From contig NZ_JAJQXA010000005.1 in assembly GCF_021245985.1 (NCBI RefSeq), positions 186,001 through 250,000 of the forward strand: a DNA stretch of 64,000 bases, given 5' to 3'. Each line of letters starts with the position of its first letter. Position 1 is the stretch's first letter. The notes under the pieces were generated by a model, which saw only the letters and a program-made list of their open reading frames with translations, ran no database searches and had not been told where the DNA came from. The stretch comes from Flavobacterium soyae (GTDB lineage: Bacteria > Bacteroidota > Bacteroidia > Flavobacteriales > Flavobacteriaceae). Shown here piece by piece: positions 29,461-37,634 of the stretch. The position numbers and the translations under genes are program-made.

Positions 29461-29467
29461 AAAAACG

Positions 29468-29491
29468 CAAACCGGTTTGGTTTCAAAAATA
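29468..29491 (-). promoter_or_regulatory. Promoter with LacI-type operator for the 1427-residue lyase gene
   Basis: CAAAAATA (29484-29491) is a minus-strand -7 element. Directly downstream, over the expected start site, lies the perfect palindrome CAAACCGGTTTG (29468-29479), with the central CG and AAACCGGTTT core usual for LacI-family operators. No LacI gene is in the window. Confidence 0.45.
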
Positions 29492-29492
29492 C

Positions 29493-29528
29493 AAAAAGAA
29501 AGCTCTCAAATTTGAGAGCTTTCTTTTT
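29493..29528 (-). terminator. Perfect 36-base palindrome, probable terminator of the lipoprotein gene
   Basis: Eighteen-base arms are perfectly complementary around 29510/29511, with the core AGCTCTCAAATTTGAGAGCT. T runs on both strands suit a terminator for the minus-strand gene ending at 29666. It abuts the next promoter. The 137 bases up to 29665 hold nothing else I recognise. Confidence 0.7.
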
Positions 29529-29665
29529 TAGTTTAAAAAGATTTTAAACCTTATTAAAAATCATAATTTACTTTGTGAAGCATGATATCACTTAACTTAT
29601 CACTGTCTTTAAATTTATTGTAATTAGGTAAAAATGAATTTATCTGCTTCAAATTTTTGCAGATA

Positions 29666-30595
29666 TTAAAAGACATTCAGTCTTAACGATAAACTTTTTA
29701 AATCTTGTTCCAGAGAACGAATGGTAGCTTGAAGCTCATTTAACATATTAGCTCTCGAATACAAATCATCTGCAGTATAAATTCCACCGTCATCAAAAAA
29801 AAGTTTTTCGGTTTTAGAATCTATTTTTCCATCAAAATTGTATTGTAACCATCGATTTTTTATGCTTTCCTGTAAGTCATTTTTTCCGGAATTACTAAAT
29901 TGTTTCTCGTTTATAATAGTCCATATAGAGTTTGGATATGTCATGTTAGAATTGTCATTGTACCAAATGTTTTTCAGAAGGTTTCTTTGAAGTTTTAAAT
30001 TTATTTTTTTTCCTTTAGGAGAAATTGTAAGCGCCCCTAATCCGGCACTTAATAATCCACCGCTCACACCAACTGCATTACTGGAATTATTATTTTTTAT
30101 TAAAACGGTTGCTACAGTAGTCAGTGCACCTATAGTGACTGAAGCTACAGTAAGATTTTTATTCTTTTTATTATTGACAGCATTAACAAAATCGGCTAAT
30201 TTATTTATACGTTCACCATTGCAGTCTAATTCTGAAGCCAATGCATTTATTTCTATACTGGTAAGCATTAAGCGGTCAGTAATTTTTTGTTTTAAAACTA
30301 ATTTTTTTAAGGTATCATTTTTTATTTGAAGATATTCTGCTAAATAAGTTTCAATACCAATAGCATTGCTGATTAAGATATCATGTTTGGATAAATTGGC
30401 ACTTAAAATACTATCTTGTTTTTGTATTTTATTGTTAGGCATTTCAAGTTTAGAATAATCATAATCAATGGTCGGCTGGCAGTAATTGCTTGTTAAATAA
30501 TCAATTTTTGTGCTGTTCAAAACAGTTGAGCAAGAAGAAACAAGAACTGATATTATCATTGGCAGAATAAATGATTTCAGTTGTTTCATGCTCAT
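29666..30595 (-). CDS. Lipoprotein of unknown function
   Basis: 309 residues. The N-terminus ends in lipobox VLVSSC (Cys22), so the product is a lipoprotein. The middle has a hydrophobic, glycine-rich stretch at about 150-195 (SVTIGALTTVATVLI and GVSGGLLSAGLGALT) that could insert in a membrane or form a helical hairpin. The C-terminus (LNELQATIRSLEQDLKSLSL) is predicted coiled coil. I recognise no domain. It stands alone between terminators and is not obviously linked to either neighbouring locus. Confidence 0.7.
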   Translation of the reverse strand: MSMKQLKSFILPMIISVLVSSCSTVLNSTKIDYLTSNYCQPTIDYDYSKLEMPNNKIQKQDSILSANLSKHDILISNAIGIETYLAEYLQIKNDTLKKLVLKQKITDRLMLTSIEINALASELDCNGERINKLADFVNAVNNKKNKNLTVASVTIGALTTVATVLIKNNNSSNAVGVSGGLLSAGLGALTISPKGKKINLKLQRNLLKNIWYNDNSNMTYPNSIWTIINEKQFSNSGKNDLQESIKNRWLQYNFDGKIDSKTEKLFFDDGGIYTADDLYSRANMLNELQATIRSLEQDLKSLSLRLNVF

Positions 30596-30907
30596 TTTGT
30601 TTTTAACGTTAAAAATTATTAATTAACTTCTTACTGCCAAGTTAGGTCACAATTAGGAACTTTCCAAATTCAAACCCAAATTAGACAAAGCTTATATTTG
30701 TTGCATTTCTAATTTGAATATCTGGCAGGTCTTTGTTTTTCTAGGTCTCCATTTCTCAAAACGATTTCTCGCAAAACTTAAAAGATTAATTTATGATACT
30801 ATTAATTCGTTTTTAAATGAGTAATATAGTTCTTTTTGAAATGGTAAATAAGTATTTTTTTTTTTTGAAAAATGTAGAAACTTAAAGAAAACTTCAAAAA
30901 GAACTTT

Positions 30908-30929
30908 GTTGCAGATTATAATCTGCAAC
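30908..30929. promoter_or_regulatory. 22-base perfect palindrome upstream of the DUF1254 genes
   Basis: GTTGCAGATTA and TAATCTGCAAC are perfect inverted halves. The site is centred about 45 bases upstream of the -7 element at 30963, where an activator dimer would bind. A CCAGT-ACTGG hairpin (30929-30943) adjoins it. In the rest of 30596-30999, TATATTTG at 30693 is a further -7 match with no gene close by. Confidence 0.5.
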
Positions 30930-30962
30930 CAGTTTTTGACTGGCGATAATCTTATATATAGG

Positions 30963-30970
30963 TAATTTTG
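30963..30970 (+). promoter_or_regulatory. -7 element for the DUF1254 genes
   Basis: TAATTTTG fits TAnnTTTG, 30 bases before the ATG at 31000; a TTTTTG at 30933-30938 may be the -33 element although the spacing is long. Confidence 0.45.
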
Positions 30971-30999
30971 AGATATTAACTTTAAAAGATCTTATTATT

Positions 31000-32118
31000 A
31001 TGAATTTTAAAGCCTGCAGTAAACTAATTGGTTATGTCATTTTAGCATTTATAGGATTCACTGTATATGGACATAAGTATAAGACAGAAATCCCTAAATC
31101 GATAATTATTCCTGACAAAATTGATACCCGACTTGGAACACTAAATTTCAATGATGGTTTTACTGAAGATCAGACAGTGGAGAAAATTTATGATAAATTG
31201 GACTTCCAGCGCAGCGTTCAGTCTTTTTTAACCGCTATACCGGCTGCTTCGCTGTATGCTATGCGGGAGGGACAGAAAAGTCTCGGTGTAAATAACCAGT
31301 CTGTTGTTGTCTTTGAAGATAGAATGGATTCAAAAACATTATTTTTTACTGCCAACTCTAAATCTGTTTATCTTGTTGGATGGCTGGATTTGAAAGATGG
31401 GCCAATAGTAATTGAAACGCCGCCGAATGTGTTGGATTTTCTAAATGACTACTGGTTTTATTATGTTGCCGATATCGGTAATGCCGGTCTTGATAAGGGA
31501 AAGGAGGGAAGTTTCTTTTTGTTCCTCCGGATTATAAAGGAGATATACCCAAAGGATATTTTACTTATTACTCATTTAATTATTGGAATTATCTGTTTCT
31601 AGACAGTGCTTGGGAAAATCCATTTATAGGAAACAGTTATCTTTTTGAACATAATGATGTAAGATTAATTGAAGCACGCAGCATGTTTTTCTTTGCAGCG
31701 ACAGGAATTACCCCTGCAATGTCTATTGCCAAAGCAAGATTGGGATCACAATATGCGGGGTGTTTTCATAGATTCTAAAAAACTGATATTAGATGGCAGT
31801 AAAAATTATAAAATTCATCTTCCTGCCGGAATACCGGCAAAAGATTTTTGGTACTTTGTTGTTTATGATCTGCAGCCCCGCTCTATGCTTCAGACCGATC
31901 AGCAGTTTCCAAGTCTTGGAAACCAGAACAAAGAAATTGAAATTAATGCGGACATTTCCGTTGATGTTTATTTTGGACCAAAATCACCTAAAGGAAAAGA
32001 TAATAACTGGATACAGATTATACCAGGTAAAAACTGGTTTGTTATACTTCGTCTATACGGACCGCTGCAGTCTTTGTTTGATAAAAAATGGCAGTCTGGA
32101 GAGATCAAAGAATTGTGA
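31000..32118 (+). pseudogene. DUF1254/DUF1214 protein gene with two compensating frameshifts
   Basis: Codons from 31000 give a signal peptide and a DUF1254 domain similar to the next gene up to GLDKGKEGSFFLF. Near 31516-31525, in a T-rich run, the frame is lost by an apparent 1-base deletion. The correct continuation (PPDYKGDIPKGYF) is in another frame and runs to QYAG. One extra G in GGGG near 31756-31759 then returns to the original frame, which encodes the DUF1214 end (DGSKNYKIHLPAGIPAKDFW to 32118). The original frame meets a stop at 31602. Rejoined, the product matches the neighbour over its length. Both events are in homopolymers, so sequencing error is as possible as true decay. Confidence 0.8.
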
Positions 32119-32154
32119 ATTTTATCCATATATTAAACAATTAATCTTTGTGCT

Positions 32155-33678
32155 ATGAAAAAATCAATATTAATTTTGGTCTTATTATCTATAATAGGAT
32201 GTACTAATTCTAAAAAAGAAGATAACACTTCAAATACGGAGCCTGCAAATATTAAAGGATCTGGCAATAATTCCAATGGCTGGATTGGTACAGAAACTGT
32301 AAGGTCACGATTAGGAGACTTCGAATTCAAAAATGGTTATCCTACGTCAGAATCTGTAAAAAAATTGAATGAAGCTTTGGTTTATAACCGGGCAATTGAA
32401 GTGTATCTTGATCAGATTCATGGTGTTTCATGGTATGCAGTTTGGAAAGGTGTTGCAAATGCAGGGGCCGGAAAAACTAATCAACTGGTGATTTGGGAAA
32501 CTTTAATGGATGCAGAAACGCTTTTACTGACAGGTAATAGTGAAACGGTTTACGGGTTAGCTTCGATAGATTTGAAACGGGACGGTGCAGTAGTAGTAGA
32601 AGTACCTGCCATGATGCTTGGAGGATTCAGTGATATTTGGCAGAGTGAAATAGCCAATATAGGACCAACGGGGATGGATAAGGGAAAAGGCGGAAAATAT
32701 ATTTTATTACCGCCAGATTATAAAGGAACTATTCCGGCTGGTTACATGGTTTTAAAATCTACAACGTATAAAGTAGTTTTTGGGGTGCGGGGGTTTCAGC
32801 AGGATGGTAAAACAGATAAGGCAGTAGCTCTAATGAAAACTGCAAAAATCTATCCATTATCAAAAGTATCAAATCCTCCTGTAATGGAGTTTACAAACGG
32901 GTCAGGAAAAGCGATTAATACTATTTTTTCAGATAACAGCAGTTTTTTTACCGATTTAAATGAAATTATTCAAACGGAACCTGATAATAAATTACAGACA
33001 AACGAAAAGTTTTTACTGGCTTCCATAGGGATTGAAAAAGGAAAGCCCTTTAAACTGGATGCTAATCGCAAAAGCTTATTAAATGATGCGGCACAAACGG
33101 CTTCTGCTTTGGCAAGAGTTAAAAGTTTTGCCTCTGATGAACCTGAAAGATTAGTTTATACGGATAGAAGGTGGGAGTGGGCTTTTGTTGGCGGAAGTGC
33201 GACTTGGGATTCACAAGGTTATGTAAATACGGACAGACGTGCGGCATTTGCTTATATTGCAATTGGAATGTCACCTGCAATGGTGTTGAAGATTGTAGGC
33301 GGAGGGTCACAGTATTTATGTACGCCAAGAGCAGCCGATGGAGAATTCTTAGATGGAAGCAAAAATTATAAACTGCATATCCCTTCCAATATTCCTGTAA
33401 AAAACTTTTGGTCTGTTGTGGCTTATGACTCAGAAAGCCGTTCGATGATTCGTAATGGCAGACCTTTTCCAACAGTAAGCCAATATACAGGACCTAAGAG
33501 TAATTCTGACGGTTCAATAGATGTTTATTTTGGGCCCGAGTTGCCAAAAGGGCAAGAAAAAAACTGGATAAAGACTGTCAAAGGCAAAGGATATTTTGTT
33601 TTAATGCGTTTCTATGGACCTCTTGATCCTTTCTTTGATAAAACATGGAAACTCGATGATATCATTGAAATGAAATAG
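32155..33678 (+). CDS. DUF1254/DUF1214 domain lipoprotein
   Basis: 507 residues. Lipobox LSIIGC (Cys16). The DUF1254 domain occupies about 60-215 and DUF1214 about 370-500 (DGSKNYKLHIPSNIPVKNFW, SIDVYFGPELPKG). Proteins of this pair of domains are widespread and of unknown function. It follows the frameshifted paralogue by 36 bases on the same strand, so the pair arose by tandem duplication and probably shares the promoter at 30963. Confidence 0.85.
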   Translation: MKKSILILVLLSIIGCTNSKKEDNTSNTEPANIKGSGNNSNGWIGTETVRSRLGDFEFKNGYPTSESVKKLNEALVYNRAIEVYLDQIHGVSWYAVWKGVANAGAGKTNQLVIWETLMDAETLLLTGNSETVYGLASIDLKRDGAVVVEVPAMMLGGFSDIWQSEIANIGPTGMDKGKGGKYILLPPDYKGTIPAGYMVLKSTTYKVVFGVRGFQQDGKTDKAVALMKTAKIYPLSKVSNPPVMEFTNGSGKAINTIFSDNSSFFTDLNEIIQTEPDNKLQTNEKFLLASIGIEKGKPFKLDANRKSLLNDAAQTASALARVKSFASDEPERLVYTDRRWEWAFVGGSATWDSQGYVNTDRRAAFAYIAIGMSPAMVLKIVGGGSQYLCTPRAADGEFLDGSKNYKLHIPSNIPVKNFWSVVAYDSESRSMIRNGRPFPTVSQYTGPKSNSDGSIDVYFGPELPKGQEKNWIKTVKGKGYFVLMRFYGPLDPFFDKTWKLDDIIEMK

Positions 33679-33797
33679 AATTAGATATACGCATTTGGCA
33701 TATTAGAATCCTAGAAAGGTTTAATATACTTAAATTGAATACTGAAATATATTGCAATTACTTAAATTTTACTTTGAAATACCGTGGAGCAGTAATC

Positions 33798-33866
33798 TTG
33801 CCATAAAACTGCCGAAATCAATTTTTAAATTGATAACTGGATAAAAAACTTTAGTTTTTATGGCAA
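33798..33866. repeat. Inverted repeat downstream of the DUF1254 genes
   Basis: TTGCCATAAAA (33798-33808) pairs with TTTTATGGCAA (33856-33866), and an inner CAATTTTTAAATTG sits in the loop. It may stop the DUF1254 transcript although no long T run follows. The remainder of 33679-33957 shows no gene. Confidence 0.4.
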
Positions 33867-33957
33867 AAAAGGTATCCCTCCATGGATATTTTTCTACAAT
33901 TTTGCCACAGAGATTTTGAGTAGTTTTAAAAAATTTGAAAAGCAGTATAAAAGAAAA

Positions 33958-33987
33958 AAACCTGCGAATCCCAGGATTTGCAGGTTT
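33958..33987 (-). terminator. Terminator of tRNA-Tyr
   Basis: A 14-bp stem with one G-U pair (AAACCTGCGAATCC against GGATTTGCAGGTTT), followed on the minus strand by a T run, 57 bases after the tRNA. Confidence 0.8.
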
Positions 33988-34044
33988 TACCACGTTTTTT
34001 GAAAAGATTGAGAAACTTTTGTTTTCACTTCTTTTACCCTTTTG

Positions 34045-34125
34045 TGGGGAGAGCAGGATTCGAACCTGCGAAGTTCACACAGCAGATTTACAGTCTGCCC
34101 TCGTTGGCCGCTTGAGTATCTCCCC
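34045..34125 (-). tRNA. tRNA-Tyr (anticodon GTA)
   Basis: The minus strand starts GGGGAGA (34125 downwards) and closes with TCTCCCC plus discriminator A. The anticodon arm GCAGA-CTGTAAA-TCTGC places GTA in the loop. A long variable arm and the T arm GCAGGTTCGAATCCTGC are complete. The 3' CCA is only partly encoded. The gene stands alone between its own promoter and terminator. An 80-codon frame over it on the plus strand is a shadow. Confidence 0.97.
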
Positions 34126-34165
34126 AGATCTCAGCACTATTGCGCTTTGTTGTTCTAAGCGGTTG

Positions 34166-34196
34166 CAAATATAGTAACGTTTTTCATGTTTGCAAA
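34166..34196 (-). promoter_or_regulatory. Promoter of tRNA-Tyr
   Basis: CAAATATA (34166-34173) is the -7 element and CAAA (34193-34196) the -33 element, 19 bases apart: the cleanest full Bacteroidota promoter in the window, 40 bases before the tRNA. Confidence 0.7.
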
Positions 34197-34262
34197 CAAA
34201 AATTGAACTTAATTTAAAGTTATTTTTTAATTAATTTTTAATTGGTTGGTATTGAATAAAAT

Positions 34263-34291
34263 AAAAAAATCTCCACTAAGGAGATTTTTTT
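34263..34291 (-). terminator. Terminator after the TlpA-like gene
   Basis: AAAAATCTCC (34265-34274), loop ACTAA, GGAGATTTTT (34280-34289), followed by T on the minus strand. Confidence 0.85.
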
Positions 34292-34311
34292 ATTTTTTCT
34301 AAATATTGATG

Positions 34312-35478
34312 TTATTTAGCCAAAAGTTCTACGATTTTTGCTTTCAATTCCGCACCTCTTAAGTCTTGAGCAACCACTTTTCCTGATGCATCAAGAATAA
34401 AAGTTGCAGGAATAGATTCCACATTATATTGTTTCGCAATTGGTTCGTCCCAAAATTTAAGGTTTGAAACATGTGTCCAGGTTAAACCATCTGCTGCGAT
34501 GGCTTCTTTCCAGTGTTCAGCATCCTTATCTAAAGAAACTCCAACAATATTTAATCCTTTTGAATGTAATTCTTTGTAAATAGCTACAACATTTGGATTT
34601 TCTTTTCTACATGGTCCGCACCATGAAGCCCAAAAATCAACGATAGTTACTTTGCCTAAACTTTCTTTAAGCGAAACTACTTTTCCTTGTGGATTTGGTG
34701 CTGAAAAATCTGCTCTTCATTTAGCGCTGCCAACTGGAGGAGCTGATGCACCAACCGCAGGCATTTTTGCTTGACCTAGTCTGGTTTTGATTTCTTTACC
34801 AGGAGTAGTATTTTTTACAGATTCGTCTAAAGCGTTGTATAAAGTCTCAGTTTTTTTGATATCATTGCTTGGATCATTAATCATACTTTGAATAATCAAT
34901 GCAGAGATATAAGATTTTGGATGACCTTCAGCGTAAGCTAAATATTTCTTTTTAGTATTAGCCTGAACTTCTGTCTGAATTTCCATGTATTGTTTCATTA
35001 AGCCATTAACAGTTGCAGTATCATGAGCTTTTTGGGCATCTTGCATCTTTGTAGTATTCTTTTTCTGGAAATCAATTAAACTTTTTTGAGTTTTTGTAAG
35101 GTCATCATTGAATTTTACATACTCATCATTATTGTAAGTTCCGGAAATTTTAGATTTATGGATACTGTCTTTGTCAATTTCGATATTGATTTCTCCAGTT
35201 TCTAAGATAAATGGGATTGGTCCGTTAGCACCTTGAAGAATTAATGTATGAAAAGCCGGTTCTTTAACTTTTCCTTTAATTTCAAATTTTCCATTTTCAA
35301 CTTTTACAGTATCTAACGCAATTGTCATTCTTGTTGCAGGATCCTGACCTTGCAGAATAATCGTTTTTCCGTTTTCAATTCCTTTTGCAGTACCTGTAAT
35401 TAGGTATTCTCCGTCTTTAACTTTACTGCATGAAATGATAGCTGCAGAAGCTGTAAGTAAAAAAAGTATTTTTTTCAT
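34312..35478 (-). pseudogene. TlpA-like thioredoxin lipoprotein gene with an in-frame TGA
   Basis: The first 253 codons give a lipoprotein (lipobox IISC, Cys17) with a DUF4369-type N-terminal domain (about 20-125) and a helical linker, ending GASAPPVGSAK. TGA at 34717-34719 stops it. The same frame continues without interruption as RADFSAPNPQGKVVSLKE and a complete thioredoxin fold with active site WASWCGPC, to TAA at 34312. Ignoring the TGA the product has 388 residues, the usual size for this family of periplasmic disulfide/peroxide-type reductases. GGA to TGA is the simplest explanation. Without readthrough the redox domain is lost. The thioredoxin part has no obvious start codon of its own. 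Confidence 0.85.
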
Positions 35479-35512
35479 TATAAAAAATTAATTAGTTAAT
35501 TGATTTGTACAA

Positions 35513-35520
35513 CAAAAGTA
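35513..35520 (-). promoter_or_regulatory. -7 element of the TlpA-like gene
   Basis: CAAAAGTA on the plus strand, 34 bases before the ATG at 35478. Confidence 0.5.
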
Positions 35521-35686
35521 TCTAAAATTATAAAACATATAGAATTTTGTAACCTAAAATTTTGTTATAGTTTTTTTGTGTCTAAATGTCCTGTAATCAA
35601 GGGTTTTGAAGCGTTGATTTGATTTAAAACTGTTATTTATTTATTGTTTTGAATGCTAATATAGAATTTTTTTAATTGTAAGCCAT

Positions 35687-35718
35687 AAAAAAAGCACTCT
35701 GTAAGAAGAGTGCTTTTT
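35687..35718 (-). terminator. Terminator after the J-domain gene
   Basis: GCACTCT (35694-35700) pairs with AGAGTGC (35707-35713) with A and T runs outside. The 20 bases to the stop codon are unremarkable. Confidence 0.85.
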
Positions 35719-35737
35719 GAATTATTTTCGAATAAAT

Positions 35738-36178
35738 TTATTCTTGATTTGTTTTCTTTCTCCATGTAAAAGAGTTCAAAATGTGTCTTTTTGCAAATCT
35801 TCCGGGAGAATCAGCATTTACCATTTTTACGTAAGTTGCTTTAGGAACGCTGATGTATTCGTAAACACTTCCGTTAGAAAAATCAATAATCAAACGACCT
35901 TCTACAAATTTATAATCTGTAATAGTACAAGCTGTTATTGTTTCTGTGTATTCAGGTAAATTAAGTTTGATAGTATCAGGGTGAATGCTTACTAAAAAGT
36001 GATAAGCTTCAATAATAGATTTACTTTTTTCTTCCGCAGCTTTTAAACCAGCGTCGTCACCTTGAAATTTATCAGGATGCGCTTCTTTCATCGCATTACG
36101 ATAAATTGTTTTTAAATCTTTTAACTCTGCAGTTTTCTCTACGTTTAGTAATTTACGGTATTCAACTATTTTTTTCAT
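35738..36178 (-). CDS. J-domain protein with C-terminal KTSC domain
   Basis: 146 residues, cytoplasmic. The N-terminal 60 residues are a J domain with the HPD motif (34-36 in KEAHPDKF), which would stimulate a DnaK-type ATPase. Residues about 86-143 are a KTSC domain (FSNGSVYEYISVPKATYVKM, DSPGRFAKRHI). KTSC is of unknown function and often occurs fused to other domains. It is a monocistronic unit with its own promoter (CAAAGGTA at 36248-36255) and terminator. The partner chaperone cannot be identified from the window. Confidence 0.85.
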   Translation of the reverse strand: MKKIVEYRKLLNVEKTAELKDLKTIYRNAMKEAHPDKFQGDDAGLKAAEEKSKSIIEAYHFLVSIHPDTIKLNLPEYTETITACTITDYKFVEGRLIIDFSNGSVYEYISVPKATYVKMVNADSPGRFAKRHILNSFTWRKKTNQE

Positions 36179-36247
36179 AAATAAAAGGTAACTTCTTGTC
36201 TATTAGTTCGAAATGAGTGTTTTTACTTCAAAACGACAAATTTTTTG

Positions 36248-36255
36248 CAAAGGTA
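36248..36255 (-). promoter_or_regulatory. -7 element of the J-domain gene
   Basis: CAAAGGTA on the plus strand, 70 bases before the ATG at 36178. Confidence 0.45.
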
Positions 36256-36337
36256 CACTTTTTTTTAACTTTTCAGTTTTCATCCAAAAAATATTAAGGA
36301 AAGTTGTTTTATGAAATCGTTAATTATGAAATTAATT

Positions 36338-36485
36338 TAACTGCAAAGTGCGCAAGGATTTTTTATATGTATGATTTTTATAAAAACGCTAAGTTCGCAA
36401 AGCTTTGTATTGATAAAGCTTTGCGAACTTTATAAGCGCAGTCTTTGAAAAAAAAAATCTTAGTGTACTTTGTGTTAAAAAAATC
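36338..36485. repeat. Nested inverted repeat, TTCGCAAAGCTTT family, copy 1
   Basis: The inner stem is GTTCGCAAAGCTTT (36394-36407) with AAAGCTTTGCGAAC (36416-36429). Outer arms AACTGCAAAGTGCGCAA and the CTTAGTGTACTTTGTGTTAA at its far end are degenerate inverses. The same design recurs at 57730-57904. It fills most of the 336-base spacer 36179-36514. Confidence 0.8.
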
Positions 36486-36514
36486 ATTTCAGCCTGAAAC
36501 CTGAAACAAAAATA

Positions 36515-36760
36515 TTATTCCGGCTTATGATTAGCCTTATCGAAGTTTTTAGATTTCTTTGGATATTTATCGTAGCTGATATCACTTGGATTTTCAATTA
36601 CAGATTTAATTGTAATCCAGTCGCCAACGTTAAAGTTTGAATGTACGATTTTATAATCTAAAAGATATTCACCACAGAAATAATTGTTGTTTTCATCTTT
36701 TTCGATAATGCCGGTAAAAACTCCTTTTTGAGGCATTTTTCCTTGTGAATCTTTAGACAT
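36515..36760 (-). CDS. Small conserved-looking hypothetical protein
   Basis: 81 residues, soluble, charged (many Lys/Asp), no signal peptide and no motif I recognise. VFTGIIEKDENNNYFCGEYL and KIVHSNFNVGDWITIKSVI suggest a small beta-barrel. Its own -7 element CAAAGTTA (36786-36793) lies 26 bases before the ATG and diverges from the next gene. The frame and promoter support a real gene; function unknown. Confidence 0.65.
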   Translation of the reverse strand: MSKDSQGKMPQKGVFTGIIEKDENNNYFCGEYLLDYKIVHSNFNVGDWITIKSVIENPSDISYDKYPKKSKNFDKANHKPE

Positions 36761-36785
36761 AGTTTTTTGTTTAAAATTAAAAAGG

Positions 36786-36842
36786 CAAAGTTAATCAATT
36801 TAGGTTTGTTTTAGGGAGTTCGCGACAATCTGAGTATATTTG
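36786..36842. promoter_or_regulatory. Divergent promoter pair
   Basis: CAAAGTTA (36786-36793) reads left for the 81-residue gene. TATATTTG (36835-36842) reads right and ends only four bases before the ATG at 36846, implying an almost leaderless transcript or a start further in. Confidence 0.5.
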
Positions 36843-36845
36843 CAT

Positions 36846-37388
36846 ATGCAGAAAAATTTTAAGCCACATCCAAATTCTTTCAAGAATACCTTTTGTGTTT
36901 TTAATGAAGTGCTTCCAAATGAAATAGAAGGTTTAAAAAAACAATTTGAAAGCAAGGCAGGAAGTACCTATTATTATACCGAAGCCGGAATGTACCGCGT
37001 CTCCAATCATTGGGGAAGACTGGCAAACAGTAAATGGCGTTTAATTGCCCGTGAACCTGAAACCGAATCGAAAACAAAAATTGGTTTTGCAGCCTGGGAT
37101 GAGTTTTATCCTGATAATACAGAAGAGAAACTTTATTATATAGAAGCAGATTTTGAAAAGAATCTGGCAAATTATCAGCATAAAAAGAACCCGAATTATG
37201 ACGGAAAAGCGATATTGAGAACAAGTTTTGAAACAACAAAACGCTTAAAACAAGTTAGAAACCTGCAGCAATTAACTTCGTGGGCGAAATATTTTGATTA
37301 TGATGATATAGCTGATTTAAGAAAGCAGATTATCAACGAATTGATTTTTACTGAAAGGAGTTTAGAAGAAATAAAAAGAGAAATATAA
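36846..37388 (+). CDS. Conserved hypothetical protein, 180 residues
   Basis: I use ATG at 36846; a TTG two codons earlier overlaps the -7 element TATATTTG and is unlikely. The product is soluble, rich in aromatic and charged residues (GSTYYYTEAGMYRVSNHWGR, LTSWAKYFDYDDIADLRKQI). No domain recognised. Its stop TAA shares one base with the ATG of the next small gene (TAATG at 37386-37390), so the two are translationally coupled. Confidence 0.75.
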   Translation: MQKNFKPHPNSFKNTFCVFNEVLPNEIEGLKKQFESKAGSTYYYTEAGMYRVSNHWGRLANSKWRLIAREPETESKTKIGFAAWDEFYPDNTEEKLYYIEADFEKNLANYQHKKNPNYDGKAILRTSFETTKRLKQVRNLQQLTSWAKYFDYDDIADLRKQIINELIFTERSLEEIKREI

Positions 37389-37528
37389 TGGGACGCAACA
37401 ACGAACGAAATATTAAAACTCACAATGACAAATTGCACAAAGCTCAGGCGAAGAAAAAACAAGCCGAAGTTTCACGCAAAGAAAAACTCAAAGAAATTGT
37501 GAAAAAATTCAACGAAAATAAAGAGTAG
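37388..37528 (+). CDS. Tiny basic protein, 46 residues
   Basis: ATG at 37388 overlaps the stop of the preceding gene by one base. The product begins MGRNNERNIKTHNDKLHKAQ and is about one-third Lys/Arg, with a helical profile throughout (SRKEKLKEIVKKFNENKE). No motif is recognised. Its charge suits binding of nucleic acid or ribosomes. The overlap with an upstream gene is the main reason to accept it. Confidence 0.65.
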   Translation: MGRNNERNIKTHNDKLHKAQAKKKQAEVSRKEKLKEIVKKFNENKE

Positions 37529-37533
37529 AAAAT

Positions 37534-37619
37534 AGTTTCAAGTTTTTTTAGTTTCAAGTTTCAAGTTACAACGGAACGTGAAACCTGAAACGTGAAACGT
37601 GAAACCTGAAACCTGAAAT
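37534..37619. repeat. Short-unit repeat of GAAACCTGAAAC type
   Basis: Units of TTTCAAGTTTCAAG on the left face GAAACCTGAAAC / GAAACGTGAAAC units on the right, giving an imperfect inverted array. A fragment (GCCTGAAACCTGAAAC) also occurs at 36492-36507. Confidence 0.7.
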
Positions 37620-37634
37620 AAAAAACAAACATAT

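Noticed and set aside
33935..34174. 79-codon ORF spanning tRNA-Tyr
   Set aside because: It reads through the antisense of a tRNA and its terminator.
34717..34719. TGA read as selenocysteine
   Set aside because: No Sec-insertion hairpin is apparent, the thioredoxin active site downstream keeps both Cys, and the position is in a linker.
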